64,000 nucleotides of DNA from assembly GCA_044228435.1 (NCBI GenBank), contig JBGAUW010000007.1:1-64000 (forward strand), read 5' to 3'. The notes under the pieces are model-generated. The model was not told the DNA's origin, searched no databases, and worked only from the letters and a program-made list of their open reading frames with translations. The stretch is from Bog-950 sp044228435. Its GTDB lineage: Bacteria > Bacteroidota > Bacteroidia > Chitinophagales > LD1. Made by a program: the position numbers and the translations under genes. Positions 9,082-17,690 of the stretch are shown here, piece after piece (position 1 is the stretch's first letter; each line of letters starts with the position of its first letter).

Positions 9082-9408
9082 ATGCAATGGCGCCAACTGT
9101 TTTTGGGTTTTTCTTTCTACTACTTAATGGTGGTTGATGTTATTGTGGTTCTGTATATGGTTTTTGATGGGACTAGCTTTTTTTTGACGTGCGATAGTTG
9201 CTTTGCGCCAGATTTAACGGAGCAATTGTTATTGGTGTTAGTTTATACTACAATAGGTTTGTTTATTGCCCGTTATTTAAAACAAAAGGCGCCCGGCATT
9301 AATAAAATCTGGGTCTCATTGTTTTATACAATTCATTTTATTGTATTTGTGATTCCTATTTCATTGGCGCTTACACTGCTTTTTAATCTTTTGCCAAAAA
9401 TTATTTAA
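9082..9408 (+). CDS. Small membrane protein, first of three tandem paralogues
   Basis: I chose the ATG at 9082 (108 aa) over an in-frame GTG at 9061, because the downstream paralogue begins with the same MQWRQL sequence at an ATG. About three membrane helices are visible (8-30, 49-66 and 75-105), with a short loop containing two cysteines (CDSC) between the first and second. The family is unknown to me. The first 51 coding bases are nearly identical to those of the next gene (46 of 51), which points to tandem duplication. It leads a run of four same-strand genes ending with a tRNA methyltransferase. The function could be envelope-related, but the sequence gives no specific clue. Confidence 0.7.
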   Translation: MQWRQLFLGFSFYYLMVVDVIVVLYMVFDGTSFFLTCDSCFAPDLTEQLLLVLVYTTIGLFIARYLKQKAPGINKIWVSLFYTIHFIVFVIPISLALTLLFNLLPKII

Positions 9409-9479
9409 GGTCATATTTTTATAATGCCCGCATACAAGCGTTGCAACCTTTATTCGGCTGCTTTTTATATTATTACTCC

Positions 9480-9839
9480 ATGCAATGGCGCCAACTGCTT
9501 TTGGGCTTTTCTTTCTATTACCTGATGGTGTTATCTGTGCTGGCCATCTGGCTGTTTGCTTCAACGGTAGATTTAAACACCGCCTCCAGCATTCATAAAG
9601 GCAAAGCATACGGTTTTTTCAAAATTGTGGATGCGCAATTACTATCGGTGTTGGTATATGCCTTTGTTGGATTATTTCTATCCATTTTACTTAAGCGTAA
9701 ATCACCCTACCTAAGTAAAGTATGGTTTACAGTTTTGTATGTTATTCATTTTGCAGTTTTTATTTTGCCTTCGCTTACTTATCTGGCTATAATGTTTGGT
9801 GTTTTTTTAGACCCAACTTACACTCCCGGCAATGCTTAA
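9480..9839 (+). CDS. Small membrane protein, second tandem paralogue
   Basis: 119 residues starting at the ATG at 9480. A TTG 39 bases upstream is less likely because the conserved MQWRQLLLGFSFYYLMV start aligns with the previous gene's ATG. It shares the same layout: first helix about 8-27, a polar loop, a second helix ending in LLKRKSP, then a helix pair with the pattern YVIHFAVFILP, compared with YTIHFIVFVIP in the first copy. Its last codons overlap the start of the next gene (ATG at 9832), which indicates translational coupling. No known domain recognised. Confidence 0.72.
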   Translation: MQWRQLLLGFSFYYLMVLSVLAIWLFASTVDLNTASSIHKGKAYGFFKIVDAQLLSVLVYAFVGLFLSILLKRKSPYLSKVWFTVLYVIHFAVFILPSLTYLAIMFGVFLDPTYTPGNA

Positions 9840-10137
9840 CAGAAAGATTTTCAGAGGCTTTTTTATAGGCTGGCTGTTAGTTCAGTTTATATGGTTTTTA
9901 GTTCTGTTTTTCAGTAAAAGTCTTTATCGGTTCGATGGCAATTTTAATGTTCTGCTTTTAATTACCGTATGCCACACTATCGCCGGCCTGTTATTGCTAA
10001 GCATTGTAAAAGATTATGTGGCAAAGCTTTCGGCGGCAATCGTATTTTTTCTGTGCCTCGCTTTCTCAGTGGCGTTTATTGTTCCTCCTATTGTATTGTC
10101 AATAATTATGTTGTTTTTTCAGGTAATTGATAAATGA
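9832..10137 (+). CDS. Small membrane protein, third and most diverged paralogue
   Basis: 101 residues, ATG at 9832 inside the end of the previous gene. It keeps the general arrangement of the two upstream proteins: an N-terminal RGFFIGWLL helix, a middle helix followed by a basic residue (SIVKDY), and a final long hydrophobic segment. Sequence identity is low, so paralogy is inferred mainly from size, topology and position. Its stop overlaps the next gene's start by four bases (ATGA at 10134). The tight overlaps through to the methyltransferase show a single transcript. Function unknown. Confidence 0.7.
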   Translation: MLNRKIFRGFFIGWLLVQFIWFLVLFFSKSLYRFDGNFNVLLLITVCHTIAGLLLLSIVKDYVAKLSAAIVFFLCLAFSVAFIVPPIVLSIIMLFFQVIDK

Positions 10138-10883
10138 GCCAAACTCCCTTTCGTTTTAAACAATTTGCTGTAGCGCACGATAAATGCGCCATGAAGGTTA
10201 ATACCGATGGGGTGCTGTTAGGTGCATGGGCAGACGTGAGCAACGCCAGTCGCATTTTAGATATAGGTACCGGCACCGGCGTTATAGCCCTTATGATGGC
10301 TCAACGAAACACAGAAGCCCTGATTGATGCTATTGATATTGATGAAGGCGCTTACCACCAGGCAAGCGAGAACTTTGAACAAAGCCCCTGGGCAGATAGG
10401 CTACAGGCCATACATACCCCTTTACAGCAGTTTATGTTTGTGCAACGACCAGCAGCCGGTGCACAGGTAGGGACTTTTGCAACAGAAGGTTACGACCTCA
10501 TTATTTCCAACCCCCCTTATTTTGTTGATGATTTTAAAAGCGGTAAACCGCTAAAAGATATAGCCCGGCATGGCCTTACATTAAACTATGTGGATTTGTT
10601 GGCGGGTATAGATAAGCTTTTGGCACCTACGGGTATAGCTTGCGTAGTATTGCCAGTTTTTAATTTTGGCTTGTTACAGGATGTAGCAGCAAGGCATAAA
10701 TTGTTTGTAAACCGGCTGACCGAAGTAACAGCTGTCGATGGTAAGCCACCATACCTGGCATTAATTCAGTTACAAAGAGGAGAGAAGCCCATAGAAAAAA
10801 CAACTCTATGCATTCAAAACGTGCAGGGCGGGTTTACTGAGCATTATAAAACCTTAACCAGGGAATTTTATCTGAAGTTTTAG
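10134..10883 (+). CDS. trmN6: tRNA1(Val) (adenine(37)-N6)-methyltransferase
   Basis: 249 residues. A class I SAM-dependent methyltransferase of the YfiC/TrmN6 family. The N-terminal FRFKQFAVAHDKCAMKVNTD matches the family's characteristic 'F.FKQF.v.qd.caMKvgTDgvLLGaW' entry. The SAM-binding motif I is ILDIGTGTGVIAL (41-53). Motif IV is NPPY (126-129), typical of N6-adenine methyltransferases. The enzyme methylates A37 of tRNA1(Val) in the cytoplasm. The gene is translationally coupled to three small membrane-protein genes upstream, which have no evident link to tRNA modification. It ends four bases into the convergent gene at 10880-11509. Confidence 0.9.
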   Translation: MSQTPFRFKQFAVAHDKCAMKVNTDGVLLGAWADVSNASRILDIGTGTGVIALMMAQRNTEALIDAIDIDEGAYHQASENFEQSPWADRLQAIHTPLQQFMFVQRPAAGAQVGTFATEGYDLIISNPPYFVDDFKSGKPLKDIARHGLTLNYVDLLAGIDKLLAPTGIACVVLPVFNFGLLQDVAARHKLFVNRLTEVTAVDGKPPYLALIQLQRGEKPIEKTTLCIQNVQGGFTEHYKTLTREFYLKF

Positions 10884-11509
10884 TACTCCTGGCTTACTAA
10901 GCCGTTAATCAGCGTGGCCCACTGGCTGCGTGCAATACCCAACCACGACATAAAACCCACCACCAGGTTACGTACCTGGCTGTAAAAATCTTCTGCTTCG
11001 GCAGTGTTTATTATTTCGTTGCGCGGGTGTATTCCCACAATTAAAGTATGCTCACTTACTTCGGCTGTAAACGTGTTGGTAGTTTCGGCGGTATAAAAGT
11101 GGGCGGTGCTGTTTTCATTTCGGGTAGGGTCGGCCGCCGGGCGAACGCGCATACCAAAGGCATATTTATCCTCCGTGGTCTTAACATTGCGTATCCTTTC
11201 AATGCGTACCCAATCGTAAACGCTGCTTACCGTGCCCCGTGGTGCAGGTAAATCAAAGCGGATGTAGTCGCCCTCTTGCGCAAAGCCTGTTTTGGGTAAG
11301 CCAAGGTTATTGCAAAGTTGGTATTGCTTTTTCTTTATCCCGTTCAATTCGTTCCAGCCGTTTATATCCAGTAGCCTTTCGCACACTTGCCGGTATAACT
11401 GTAAAGCATCGCCGTAGTTTTCAAAGTGGATGATTTTTCTTACATCCATATCGCGCCCGGTCTTCTGTGCCTGCGCCCTGCTCGTTCCAATGGTTCCTGT
11501 TGTAATCAT
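10880..11509 (-). CDS. Conserved hypothetical protein (about 209 aa)
   Basis: The frame is open from 11539. I prefer the ATG at 11509 (MITTGTIGTSRAQAQ) because an AGG lies about eight bases upstream of it, but the ATG at 11449 (MDVRKIIHFENYG) is also possible. The protein looks soluble and mixed alpha/beta. It ends with a helix containing VRNLVVGFMSWLGIARSQWATLINGLVSQEY. The central part (DYIRFDLPAPRGTVSSVYDWVRIERI) suggests a beta-rich ligand or lipid-binding-like fold, but I see no diagnostic motif. The residue pattern resembles proteins I associate with Bacteroidota hypotheticals only. It converges with trmN6 with a four-base overlap. Function unknown. Confidence 0.65.
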   Translation of the reverse strand: MITTGTIGTSRAQAQKTGRDMDVRKIIHFENYGDALQLYRQVCERLLDINGWNELNGIKKKQYQLCNNLGLPKTGFAQEGDYIRFDLPAPRGTVSSVYDWVRIERIRNVKTTEDKYAFGMRVRPAADPTRNENSTAHFYTAETTNTFTAEVSEHTLIVGIHPRNEIINTAEAEDFYSQVRNLVVGFMSWLGIARSQWATLINGLVSQEY

Positions 11510-11644
11510 AATAACCTGCATATGCAACAGGTATGCCACACAGGTTATTGCTTGTTTTTTTGTTATAATGGGTAAATAATGCAGCTAACCAGCGGTATTG
11601 AAGAGGCCTGCACTTAACACAAGCGGAAACCAGACCGATACAAA

Positions 11645-11693
11645 AAACTAAAACGGCAACCGGTAAAAGAATGTTCTTTTACCAATTGCCGTT
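11645..11693 (-). terminator. Rho-independent terminator of ndk
   Basis: A long interrupted inverted repeat lies 20 bases after the ndk stop. AACGGCAA (11652-11659) pairs with TTGCCGTT (11686-11693), and GGTAAAAGAA (11662-11671) pairs with TTCTTTTACC (11674-11683). A two-base mismatch separates the two halves. Reading the minus strand, the hairpin is followed by TTTTAGTTTTTTG. Confidence 0.75.
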
Positions 11694-11713
11694 AACACAG
11701 CTATATAAATAGC

Positions 11714-12133
11714 TTAAAATCTCTCTAAACCGCTAAAGTGGAAGCTGGCCTCAATGGCAGCGTTCTCATCGCTATCACTTCCGTGCATGGCGTTGCGCTC
11801 AATGCCGGTAGCATATAAACGACGGATAGTTCCTTCGGCAGCTTTTTTAGGGTCGGTAGAACCAATCAGCGTGCGGAAATCATCAACGGCGTTATCTTTT
11901 TCCAAAATGGCAGCCACTATAGGGCCTTCGGTCATAAAGGTAATCAGCTCACCAAAAAAAGAGCGCTCTTTGTGGATAGCGTAAAACTCTTCTGCTTTCT
12001 CTTTGGATAAGCGGGTAAGTTTCATAGCCTGTATCTTAAAACCGGCTTTAATAATGTGGTCAATAATTTTTCCGGTGTGGCCATCAGCTACTGCATCGGG
12101 CTTAAGCATTGTAAGGGTTATTCTTCCTGCCAT
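11714..12133 (-). CDS. ndk: Nucleoside diphosphate kinase
   Basis: 139 residues, full length for the family. It transfers the terminal phosphate from ATP to nucleoside diphosphates through a phosphohistidine. The catalytic histidine is H117 in RNAMHGSDSDE, the family signature. The N-terminal TLTMLKPDAV and the Kpn-loop region (ATGIERNAMHG) are intact. It is monocistronic: a good promoter (12173-12203) and a strong terminator (11645-11693) bracket it. Nothing unusual. Confidence 0.97.
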   Translation of the reverse strand: MAGRITLTMLKPDAVADGHTGKIIDHIIKAGFKIQAMKLTRLSKEKAEEFYAIHKERSFFGELITFMTEGPIVAAILEKDNAVDDFRTLIGSTDPKKAAEGTIRRLYATGIERNAMHGSDSDENAAIEASFHFSGLERF

Positions 12134-12172
12134 TTTTATCTGTTTAATTTTTAAGCGTTTTTAAAATCGCCG

Positions 12173-12203
12173 CGAATGTAATGTGCTGGGCGGTTTTTCC
12201 AAA
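12173..12203 (-). promoter_or_regulatory. Bacteroidota-type promoter of ndk
   Basis: On the minus strand TTTG (12203-12200) is separated by 19 bases from TACATTCG (12180-12173), one base from the TAnnTTTG -7 consensus. The spacing is the expected one. The start codon is about 40 bases downstream. Confidence 0.65.
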
Positions 12204-12252
12204 ATAAACTTGTAACAAGCTAAAAAATAGGCGGTATATCACTTTCTGATAT

Positions 12253-13170
12253 TTATCGGGTGGGTATAACCTGTTTTATAGTTCCATCAGCATTATAGTA
12301 TAGCTTATCTACGCAAATAGACCGCCTGTACCACTTCTTTAAGCCATTCTTTTTGGCTTTGGGGTTGTTGCTAAAAAACAGGTCGCTGGTATGGTAAAAC
12401 AAATACCACTGCCCCTTATATTCGGTTATAGAGGCATGATTGGTGCCGCTGTTTACCTTATCCAGCACTACCCCTTTATAGGTAAATGGGCCATAAGGGC
12501 TATCGGCTATGCCATACAGTATTTTGCCCTGGCCGGAATAAGAGATGTAATACTTGCCCTGGTATTTATGCATCCAAACGGCTTCAAAAAAGTGATTAAC
12601 CCCTTTAATCTGCCGCACGGTATCTTTAAACGAAACCATGTCGCTATTCAGTTTAACAATGTTCACATCGTTTTGTCCGAAAATTAGGTAGGGTGTTTTG
12701 TCATCGTCAATAAAAATGGTAGGGTCAATAAGGCCCCGGTTGGCCACTACTCCGGGCGTTTGGCGGCTAACAAGCGGTTTGCCCAAAGGGTCTTTAAAAG
12801 GGCCGGTGGGCCGGTCAGATATGGCTACCCCTATATAAGCCTTATCGGTAGGGTAGTAGAAATAATACTTACCATTATAAAAGGCGCAATCGGGTGCCCA
12901 GGCCCATTTGTTAGCCCACTTTAAACTGTCTAAAGCTAAGGCTACACCGTGGTCCGTCCATGTTTTCATATCAGTGGTCGAAAACACGTGCCAATCGCTC
13001 ATGTTAAACCAATGGGCATCGGCTTTATCGTGGGAAGGGTACACGTAAAGGGTATCGTTAAACACATGGGCCGAAGGGTCGGCTGTATACATATGTGTTA
13101 TAAACGGGTTTTGGCTATTACTGTTCAGCCATAGGGTTACAACAAAAAGCAAAGCGGGCCATCTTCTCAT
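12253..13170 (-). CDS. Glycoside hydrolase family 43 protein
   Basis: 305 residues with a signal peptide (about 1-19). It has the five-bladed propeller hallmarks of GH43. The putative catalytic base is D31 in YTADPSAHVF, the pKa-modulating aspartate is D149 in LIDPTIFIDDD, and the general acid is E196 in FFEAVWMHKYQGKYYISYS. Members act on arabinan, arabinoxylan or xylan side chains as arabinofuranosidases, arabinanases or xylosidases. The specificity cannot be told from sequence alone. It is a single catalytic domain with no carbohydrate-binding module. It starts nine bases after the stop of the TonB receptor gene upstream, so the two are co-transcribed. No SusD gene is present, so this is not a classical polysaccharide utilisation locus. 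Confidence 0.9.
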   Translation of the reverse strand: MRRWPALLFVVTLWLNSNSQNPFITHMYTADPSAHVFNDTLYVYPSHDKADAHWFNMSDWHVFSTTDMKTWTDHGVALALDSLKWANKWAWAPDCAFYNGKYYFYYPTDKAYIGVAISDRPTGPFKDPLGKPLVSRQTPGVVANRGLIDPTIFIDDDKTPYLIFGQNDVNIVKLNSDMVSFKDTVRQIKGVNHFFEAVWMHKYQGKYYISYSGQGKILYGIADSPYGPFTYKGVVLDKVNSGTNHASITEYKGQWYLFYHTSDLFFSNNPKAKKNGLKKWYRRSICVDKLYYNADGTIKQVIPTR

Positions 13171-13179
13171 CGGGTTATT

Positions 13180-15426
13180 TTATTGCAACACATACCTTAA
13201 ACCAATAAACCCTTTTATGCCTTCGGTAGAAGTAAAGCCGTAAGTAGTATCGAAGCGGTAGTTGTTGGGGTTATCTACGGTCGTATTACGGTTAAAAGGA
13301 TCGAAGGGCCTAAGTATGGGGTCTTTTTGCACAAAGTTGAAAAGGTTTTTTACCCCAAAGTAAATTTGCAGCCCGTTGTTGAATTTTTTGGTAACCTGTA
13401 TGTTTTGGATGGTATGCCAGGAGGAATGAGTGGGTCTGAAATCTTCGGGCACAGTGCTTAGCAGCATAGGACTTACCATATTGCCCGTCCAGTCAATAGA
13501 TAGTTGGGGGGCAGGAAAGTTGTAGCTTAAGTAAAAGTTGGCCACAAAAGGCGGAACGTGCGCGGGTATCTCTTTTACTTTTTCGCCGTCCTCATCTTCC
13601 TCTAATTCAAATACATTGGTATAGGTAAATCCAACGCCAATTTTTAAAGGGTAATTAAATGTAAAATCGGTTTGCATGCTAAAGCCGCTGGCCATGGCCC
13701 CGCCTTTGCTGTTACTGTATTCTATCAGAGTAGGGTCCTCGTTGTAATCAGGGTTAACCATATTGAAAAAGTAGGTATAAAACACCGATGCATCTATATT
13801 AAACAAGCCTCCTTTTATTGGTTGCACCCGGGTATAGTTGGCGTTAGCATTAATAGTAAATTCCGGCTTTAAAGGTTCCTCTACAAACACCTGCCGCGAG
13901 CCGTTAAGCGCAGCAAAGCCCTCGTTCATTAAGTTGGGCACGCGGTAACCAGTACCTACCCCCATGCGCAAAATATTTTTTTCGTCTTGCGAGTTCCATT
14001 TATAGTTTGCCCTTGGCGTAAACACAGGGCCATTTAAGGTGCTGTAATCAAAGCGCGCACCCAACAGCAATTTATGCAGTTTCTTTATGGTTATCTCATC
14101 CTGCAAAAACACACCGGCTATATGGTTAAAGTTGCTGCCGGTATTAGCAAGGGCCGATAACCCTGTGTTATCGGTGTAGTAATTTATACGGTAAGCTGCG
14201 CCCAATAAAAGCTCGTTGGTGCCATCTACATTTTTGCCCCAGGTAAGCTGTGAAAAACCGGTGCGTTGAAGCCCTTTAAATTCATACTGGGCAAAAAAGG
14301 CCGTTTGACGGTGTTCGCTAAAATCGGCCATTAGTAAAAATTTTTCGCGCCCAGGCAGTTGATACTGAAAGCCTGTTTGCCATTGGTGGGTGGTTATAGC
14401 TTCGCCATACAGCACATCGCTTCCCCGCCATTTGGGTTTCATGTTCAGTTCGCCTCCAAACCTATCTTCAAACAGGTAGCGCCCATAAATAAAAGCCACC
14501 TTGTTCTCGGGCCTAACAAAGCTCCACTTATTGTAAAAGTTGGCCCGGTTGGTTAAGGGTATATCTGTAAAGTTATTCCCGTCTATATCCCATTTATAGT
14601 TTAATGCAAACCCGCTTAACGAAAACAGGGTACTTACTTTTTTTAGTTTAACCGCGGCTGTAATATCAAGGTTGGCCGCCAGTTTAGAATCGAAATAGGT
14701 ATTAAGCGAAAGGGTGGGAGCCGTGGCCGGATTAATGGTTTTAATATTAATTACCCCGGCTATAGCCTCCGAGCCATACAAGGTAGATGAGGCACCCTTT
14801 ACTACTTCAATTTTATCCAGCATACCCATTGGCAGGGCGTTAAGCGCATATATACCGGCCAGGCCGTTCATGGCCGGCACCCCATCTATTAAAAACATGG
14901 TGTAGTTGCCTTCCAGGCCGTTTATCTGCACATCGGTAGTATTTGAAACGCCATTATCTACATCCGGAAAAACACCGTTTATGTTTGCAAGGGCATCGTG
15001 CAGGTTGGTGGCAGGGTTGCGCTGAAAATACTTAGCGGTGTAAACCTCTACGGGCGTGGCACTTTGCAGTTTCAATTCCTCTTTAAGTGTACCGGTAATT
15101 ACAATTTCTTTAAAACGGGCGCTAAGTGGTATAAGCTCCGGTTTAATTACGGTAATTTCGGCATTGCTTATGCTTATTTCTTCCTGAAAATTTTCGAACC
15201 CCACATAGCTTATGCGCAGCTGGTATTTGCCGGTTGGTACACCTGTAATTGTAAAAAGGCCATTGCTATCGGTAGTAGCCGCAAATTCGGTTTTAAGCAG
15301 GGCCACGGCTGCCAGTTCCAACGGCTTGTCCTCGCCCGAAATTTTACCTTTTAAAATTCCGGTGCTAACCTGTCCAATGCAACAAAATTCAGCTATACAC
15401 AAACAAACAAGTAAAACATGCTTCAT
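13180..15426 (-). CDS. TonB-dependent outer-membrane receptor with carboxypeptidase-regulatory-like domain
   Basis: 748 residues. A signal peptide (about 1-18) is followed by a carboxypeptidase-D regulatory-like beta-sandwich (about 20-105, GILKGKISGEDKPLELAAVALL). Next comes the plug domain (about 110-225, with TDVQINGLEGNYTMFLIDGVPAMNGLAG and IEVVKGASSTLYGSEAIAGVINI). A large beta-barrel ends in an aromatic-poor LRYVLQ. This is a FepA/CirA/BtuB-size receptor, shorter than SusC proteins. It would import a substrate using TonB-ExbBD energy. The ligand could be a carbohydrate released by the co-transcribed GH43 enzyme, or a metal chelate; the sequence does not decide. The upstream intergenic region holds an inverted repeat that may be an operator. 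Confidence 0.93.
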   Translation of the reverse strand: MKHVLLVCLCIAEFCCIGQVSTGILKGKISGEDKPLELAAVALLKTEFAATTDSNGLFTITGVPTGKYQLRISYVGFENFQEEISISNAEITVIKPELIPLSARFKEIVITGTLKEELKLQSATPVEVYTAKYFQRNPATNLHDALANINGVFPDVDNGVSNTTDVQINGLEGNYTMFLIDGVPAMNGLAGIYALNALPMGMLDKIEVVKGASSTLYGSEAIAGVINIKTINPATAPTLSLNTYFDSKLAANLDITAAVKLKKVSTLFSLSGFALNYKWDIDGNNFTDIPLTNRANFYNKWSFVRPENKVAFIYGRYLFEDRFGGELNMKPKWRGSDVLYGEAITTHQWQTGFQYQLPGREKFLLMADFSEHRQTAFFAQYEFKGLQRTGFSQLTWGKNVDGTNELLLGAAYRINYYTDNTGLSALANTGSNFNHIAGVFLQDEITIKKLHKLLLGARFDYSTLNGPVFTPRANYKWNSQDEKNILRMGVGTGYRVPNLMNEGFAALNGSRQVFVEEPLKPEFTINANANYTRVQPIKGGLFNIDASVFYTYFFNMVNPDYNEDPTLIEYSNSKGGAMASGFSMQTDFTFNYPLKIGVGFTYTNVFELEEDEDGEKVKEIPAHVPPFVANFYLSYNFPAPQLSIDWTGNMVSPMLLSTVPEDFRPTHSSWHTIQNIQVTKKFNNGLQIYFGVKNLFNFVQKDPILRPFDPFNRNTTVDNPNNYRFDTTYGFTSTEGIKGFIGLRYVLQ

Positions 15427-15498
15427 CTCTGCCTATAAAAGTAATAAAAGCACTTAAACGGCGAACTTTAAGCTTGAACGTGTAAGATACGCGGTACG

Positions 15499-15592
15499 GT
15501 TCTATGGTTAACATGTTGTTTTTAATTACTTGATAATCAATTAATTATTTTTTTAAAGGTCGAAATATATTAACCTTGGTTAACCATAGAAC
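15499..15592. promoter_or_regulatory. Far-spaced inverted repeat in a divergent promoter region
   Basis: A 14-base sequence GTTCTATGGTTAAC (15499-15512) recurs perfectly inverted as GTTAACCATAGAAC (15579-15592), 66 bases away. The stretch between is very AT-rich. Both arms contain the palindrome GTTAAC. The right arm overlaps a second small palindrome, TTAACC-TT-GGTTAA (15570-15583). The region lies between the TonB receptor gene (minus) and the DUF255 gene (plus). The spacing is too long for a terminator and suits paired operator sites bridged by a dimeric regulator. This is inference from symmetry only. Confidence 0.5.
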
Positions 15593-15689
15593 GGCCCTTG
15601 AAATAGTGGAGCCTGTGTAGCTGTTAATACTATACCCCTTAAAGCTTTTAAGCCATTTGTTTGCTTTTATTATCGTATTTCGCACCGCT

Positions 15690-17672
15690 ATGCAACATCA
15701 ATATACCAACCAGCTAATAAACGAAACCAGCCCCTATCTTTTACAACATGCTCACAACCCTGTAAACTGGCAGGCATGGAATGAAGATAGCTGGAAAAAG
15801 GCGAGGGAAGATGACAAACTTGTCATTATCTCCATTGGCTACTCAGCCTGCCACTGGTGCCATGTAATGGAACATGAAAGCTTTGAAGATGCTGCCGTGG
15901 CTGAGCTAATGAACCAGCATTTTGTTTGTATAAAAGTAGATAGGGAAGAGCGCCCAGATGTGGACCAGATATATATGGATGCGGTGCAACTAATAAGCGG
16001 CCGCGGAGGCTGGCCCTTAAATGCTATTGCCCTGCCTGATGGGCGGCCTGTATATGCAGGCACATACTTTCAAACAGAAAACTGGAAGCAGGTGCTGCTT
16101 TATTTTGCCAATTATTGGAAGAACCAACGCGATGATGCTTTTGTGCGTGCCACCCAAATAACTGAAGGCATAAGGCAAATGGATACAATAGCTAAACCGG
16201 CAGATAGTAATACCGCCCTGGCTATCGACCGTAACGCAATTTTTGAAAAGTTTGATTCCGTTTGGGATTACCGCAAAGGTGGCAGGGCAGGTGCACCCAA
16301 GTTTCCTATGCCGGTAAACCTGCAGTATTTGCTGCGCAATTATAGAAGCACCCGCAACCCTAAAACCTTGCAGGCTGTAACAGTAACGCTTGATAATATG
16401 ATGAACGGCGGTATTTACGACCAGGCCGGAGGAGGCTTTGCCCGCTATAGTGTAGACGAATATTGGGAGATACCACACTTTGAAAAAATGTTGTATGATA
16501 ACGCACAATTGGTTTCGCTTTACAGCGAGGCTTACGTGGTTACAAAAAACGAACGTTATAAGGAAACCGTGTATCAAACATTAGAGTTTATCGGTCGGGA
16601 ACTAAGTGATACTGCCGGAGGTTTTTATTCTGCCTTAGATGCCGATAGCGAAGGAGAAGAAGGTAAGTTTTATGTTTGGGCATACGAGGAGTTGGCAAAC
16701 ATTTTAGGTAAAGATTTTGAGAAGTTTAAAGCTGTTTACGAAATATCGGAACACGGAAATTTTGAGGGGAAAATTAACCTGGTAAGAAAGCCAGATGTAG
16801 TTGTTGCATGGGAAGAGTTACAGGCATGGAGTGATAAACTAATGGCGATACGGGCTAATAGAATCCGGCCTTCGCTGGATGATAAGGTGCTTACTGCCTG
16901 GAACGCCCTAATGCTAAAAGGATATGCAGATGCCTATAAGGCTTTTGGAGAAAAGAAGTTTTTAGGAAAAGCTTTAGGCTGTGCTGGCTTTTTAAAAGCA
17001 AATATGATAAGTAGTGATTTTAGCATAAAGCGGAACTATAAAAACGGTAGGGTAACTATTAACGGATTCTTAGATGATTATAGTTTTACCTGCGAGGCTT
17101 TCCTGGCTTTATATGATGCTACTTTTGATGAGGCATGGCTTACATTGGCTAAAAACATAACCGACCATGTAGTGCAGCACTTTTACAATGCTAATACGGG
17201 CATGTTCTTTTATACCTCTGTAACCGATGAGCCTTTAATTGCACGTAAAACGGAGAGTTCGGATAATGTTATTCCGGCTTCTAACTCAAGTATGGCTAAG
17301 GTTTTATTTACGCTTGGCACCATTTACGACAATAAGGCCTACCTTGATATGAGCAAACGCGCTCTTTTAAATATGCGCGAAAATGTTGCCGGCTATCCTT
17401 CGTTTTATGCTAACTGGGCTATGCTAGCCGATTGGTTTGTAAAAGAGCCGTACGAAATAGCGATAACCGGCCCCGATGCCTTAATCTTAAAGCAAACTTT
17501 TGATAAGCACTTTTTGCCTAACTGTATTTTTGTTGGCTCGGTAACGGAATCAGCTTTACCGCTATTGCAACAAAAGCTAAAGCCAAGTGAAACATTCATT
17601 TACGTGTGCAAGGATAAGACCTGTCAACTACCTGTAACTTCAGTATATGAAGCACTAAAGCAAATTGTGTAG
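15690..17672 (+). CDS. DUF255 thioredoxin-fold protein (YyaL/SSP411 family)
   Basis: 660 residues from the ATG at 15690. A TTG 33 bases earlier is in frame, but the family start NQLINETSPYLLQHAHNPVNW follows this ATG directly. The N-terminal thioredoxin-like domain (about 5-165) carries the family motif GYSACHWCHVMEHESFED, with CxxC at 54-57. The rest is an (alpha/alpha)6-barrel like glycosidase or epimerase folds, including a conserved GGFARYSVDEYWEIPHFEKMLYDNAQL segment. Length matches the family (about 670 aa). Its biochemical role is not settled; a redox or sugar-related function has been suggested for relatives. No signal peptide is visible, so it is cytoplasmic. It converges with the response regulator gene. 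Confidence 0.92.
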   Translation: MQHQYTNQLINETSPYLLQHAHNPVNWQAWNEDSWKKAREDDKLVIISIGYSACHWCHVMEHESFEDAAVAELMNQHFVCIKVDREERPDVDQIYMDAVQLISGRGGWPLNAIALPDGRPVYAGTYFQTENWKQVLLYFANYWKNQRDDAFVRATQITEGIRQMDTIAKPADSNTALAIDRNAIFEKFDSVWDYRKGGRAGAPKFPMPVNLQYLLRNYRSTRNPKTLQAVTVTLDNMMNGGIYDQAGGGFARYSVDEYWEIPHFEKMLYDNAQLVSLYSEAYVVTKNERYKETVYQTLEFIGRELSDTAGGFYSALDADSEGEEGKFYVWAYEELANILGKDFEKFKAVYEISEHGNFEGKINLVRKPDVVVAWEELQAWSDKLMAIRANRIRPSLDDKVLTAWNALMLKGYADAYKAFGEKKFLGKALGCAGFLKANMISSDFSIKRNYKNGRVTINGFLDDYSFTCEAFLALYDATFDEAWLTLAKNITDHVVQHFYNANTGMFFYTSVTDEPLIARKTESSDNVIPASNSSMAKVLFTLGTIYDNKAYLDMSKRALLNMRENVAGYPSFYANWAMLADWFVKEPYEIAITGPDALILKQTFDKHFLPNCIFVGSVTESALPLLQQKLKPSETFIYVCKDKTCQLPVTSVYEALKQIV

Positions 17673-17690
17673 CGCAAAAAATTGAATGGA

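Noticed and set aside
12253..15426. GH43 plus TonB receptor as a polysaccharide utilisation locus
   Set aside because: The receptor is not of SusC length, no SusD-like gene is present and no sensor/regulator is adjacent. The pair is reported as an operon only.
16017..16577. 186-codon open frame antisense to the DUF255 gene
   Set aside because: The opposite strand encodes conserved DUF255 sequence through this whole stretch. The antisense product has no recognisable features.
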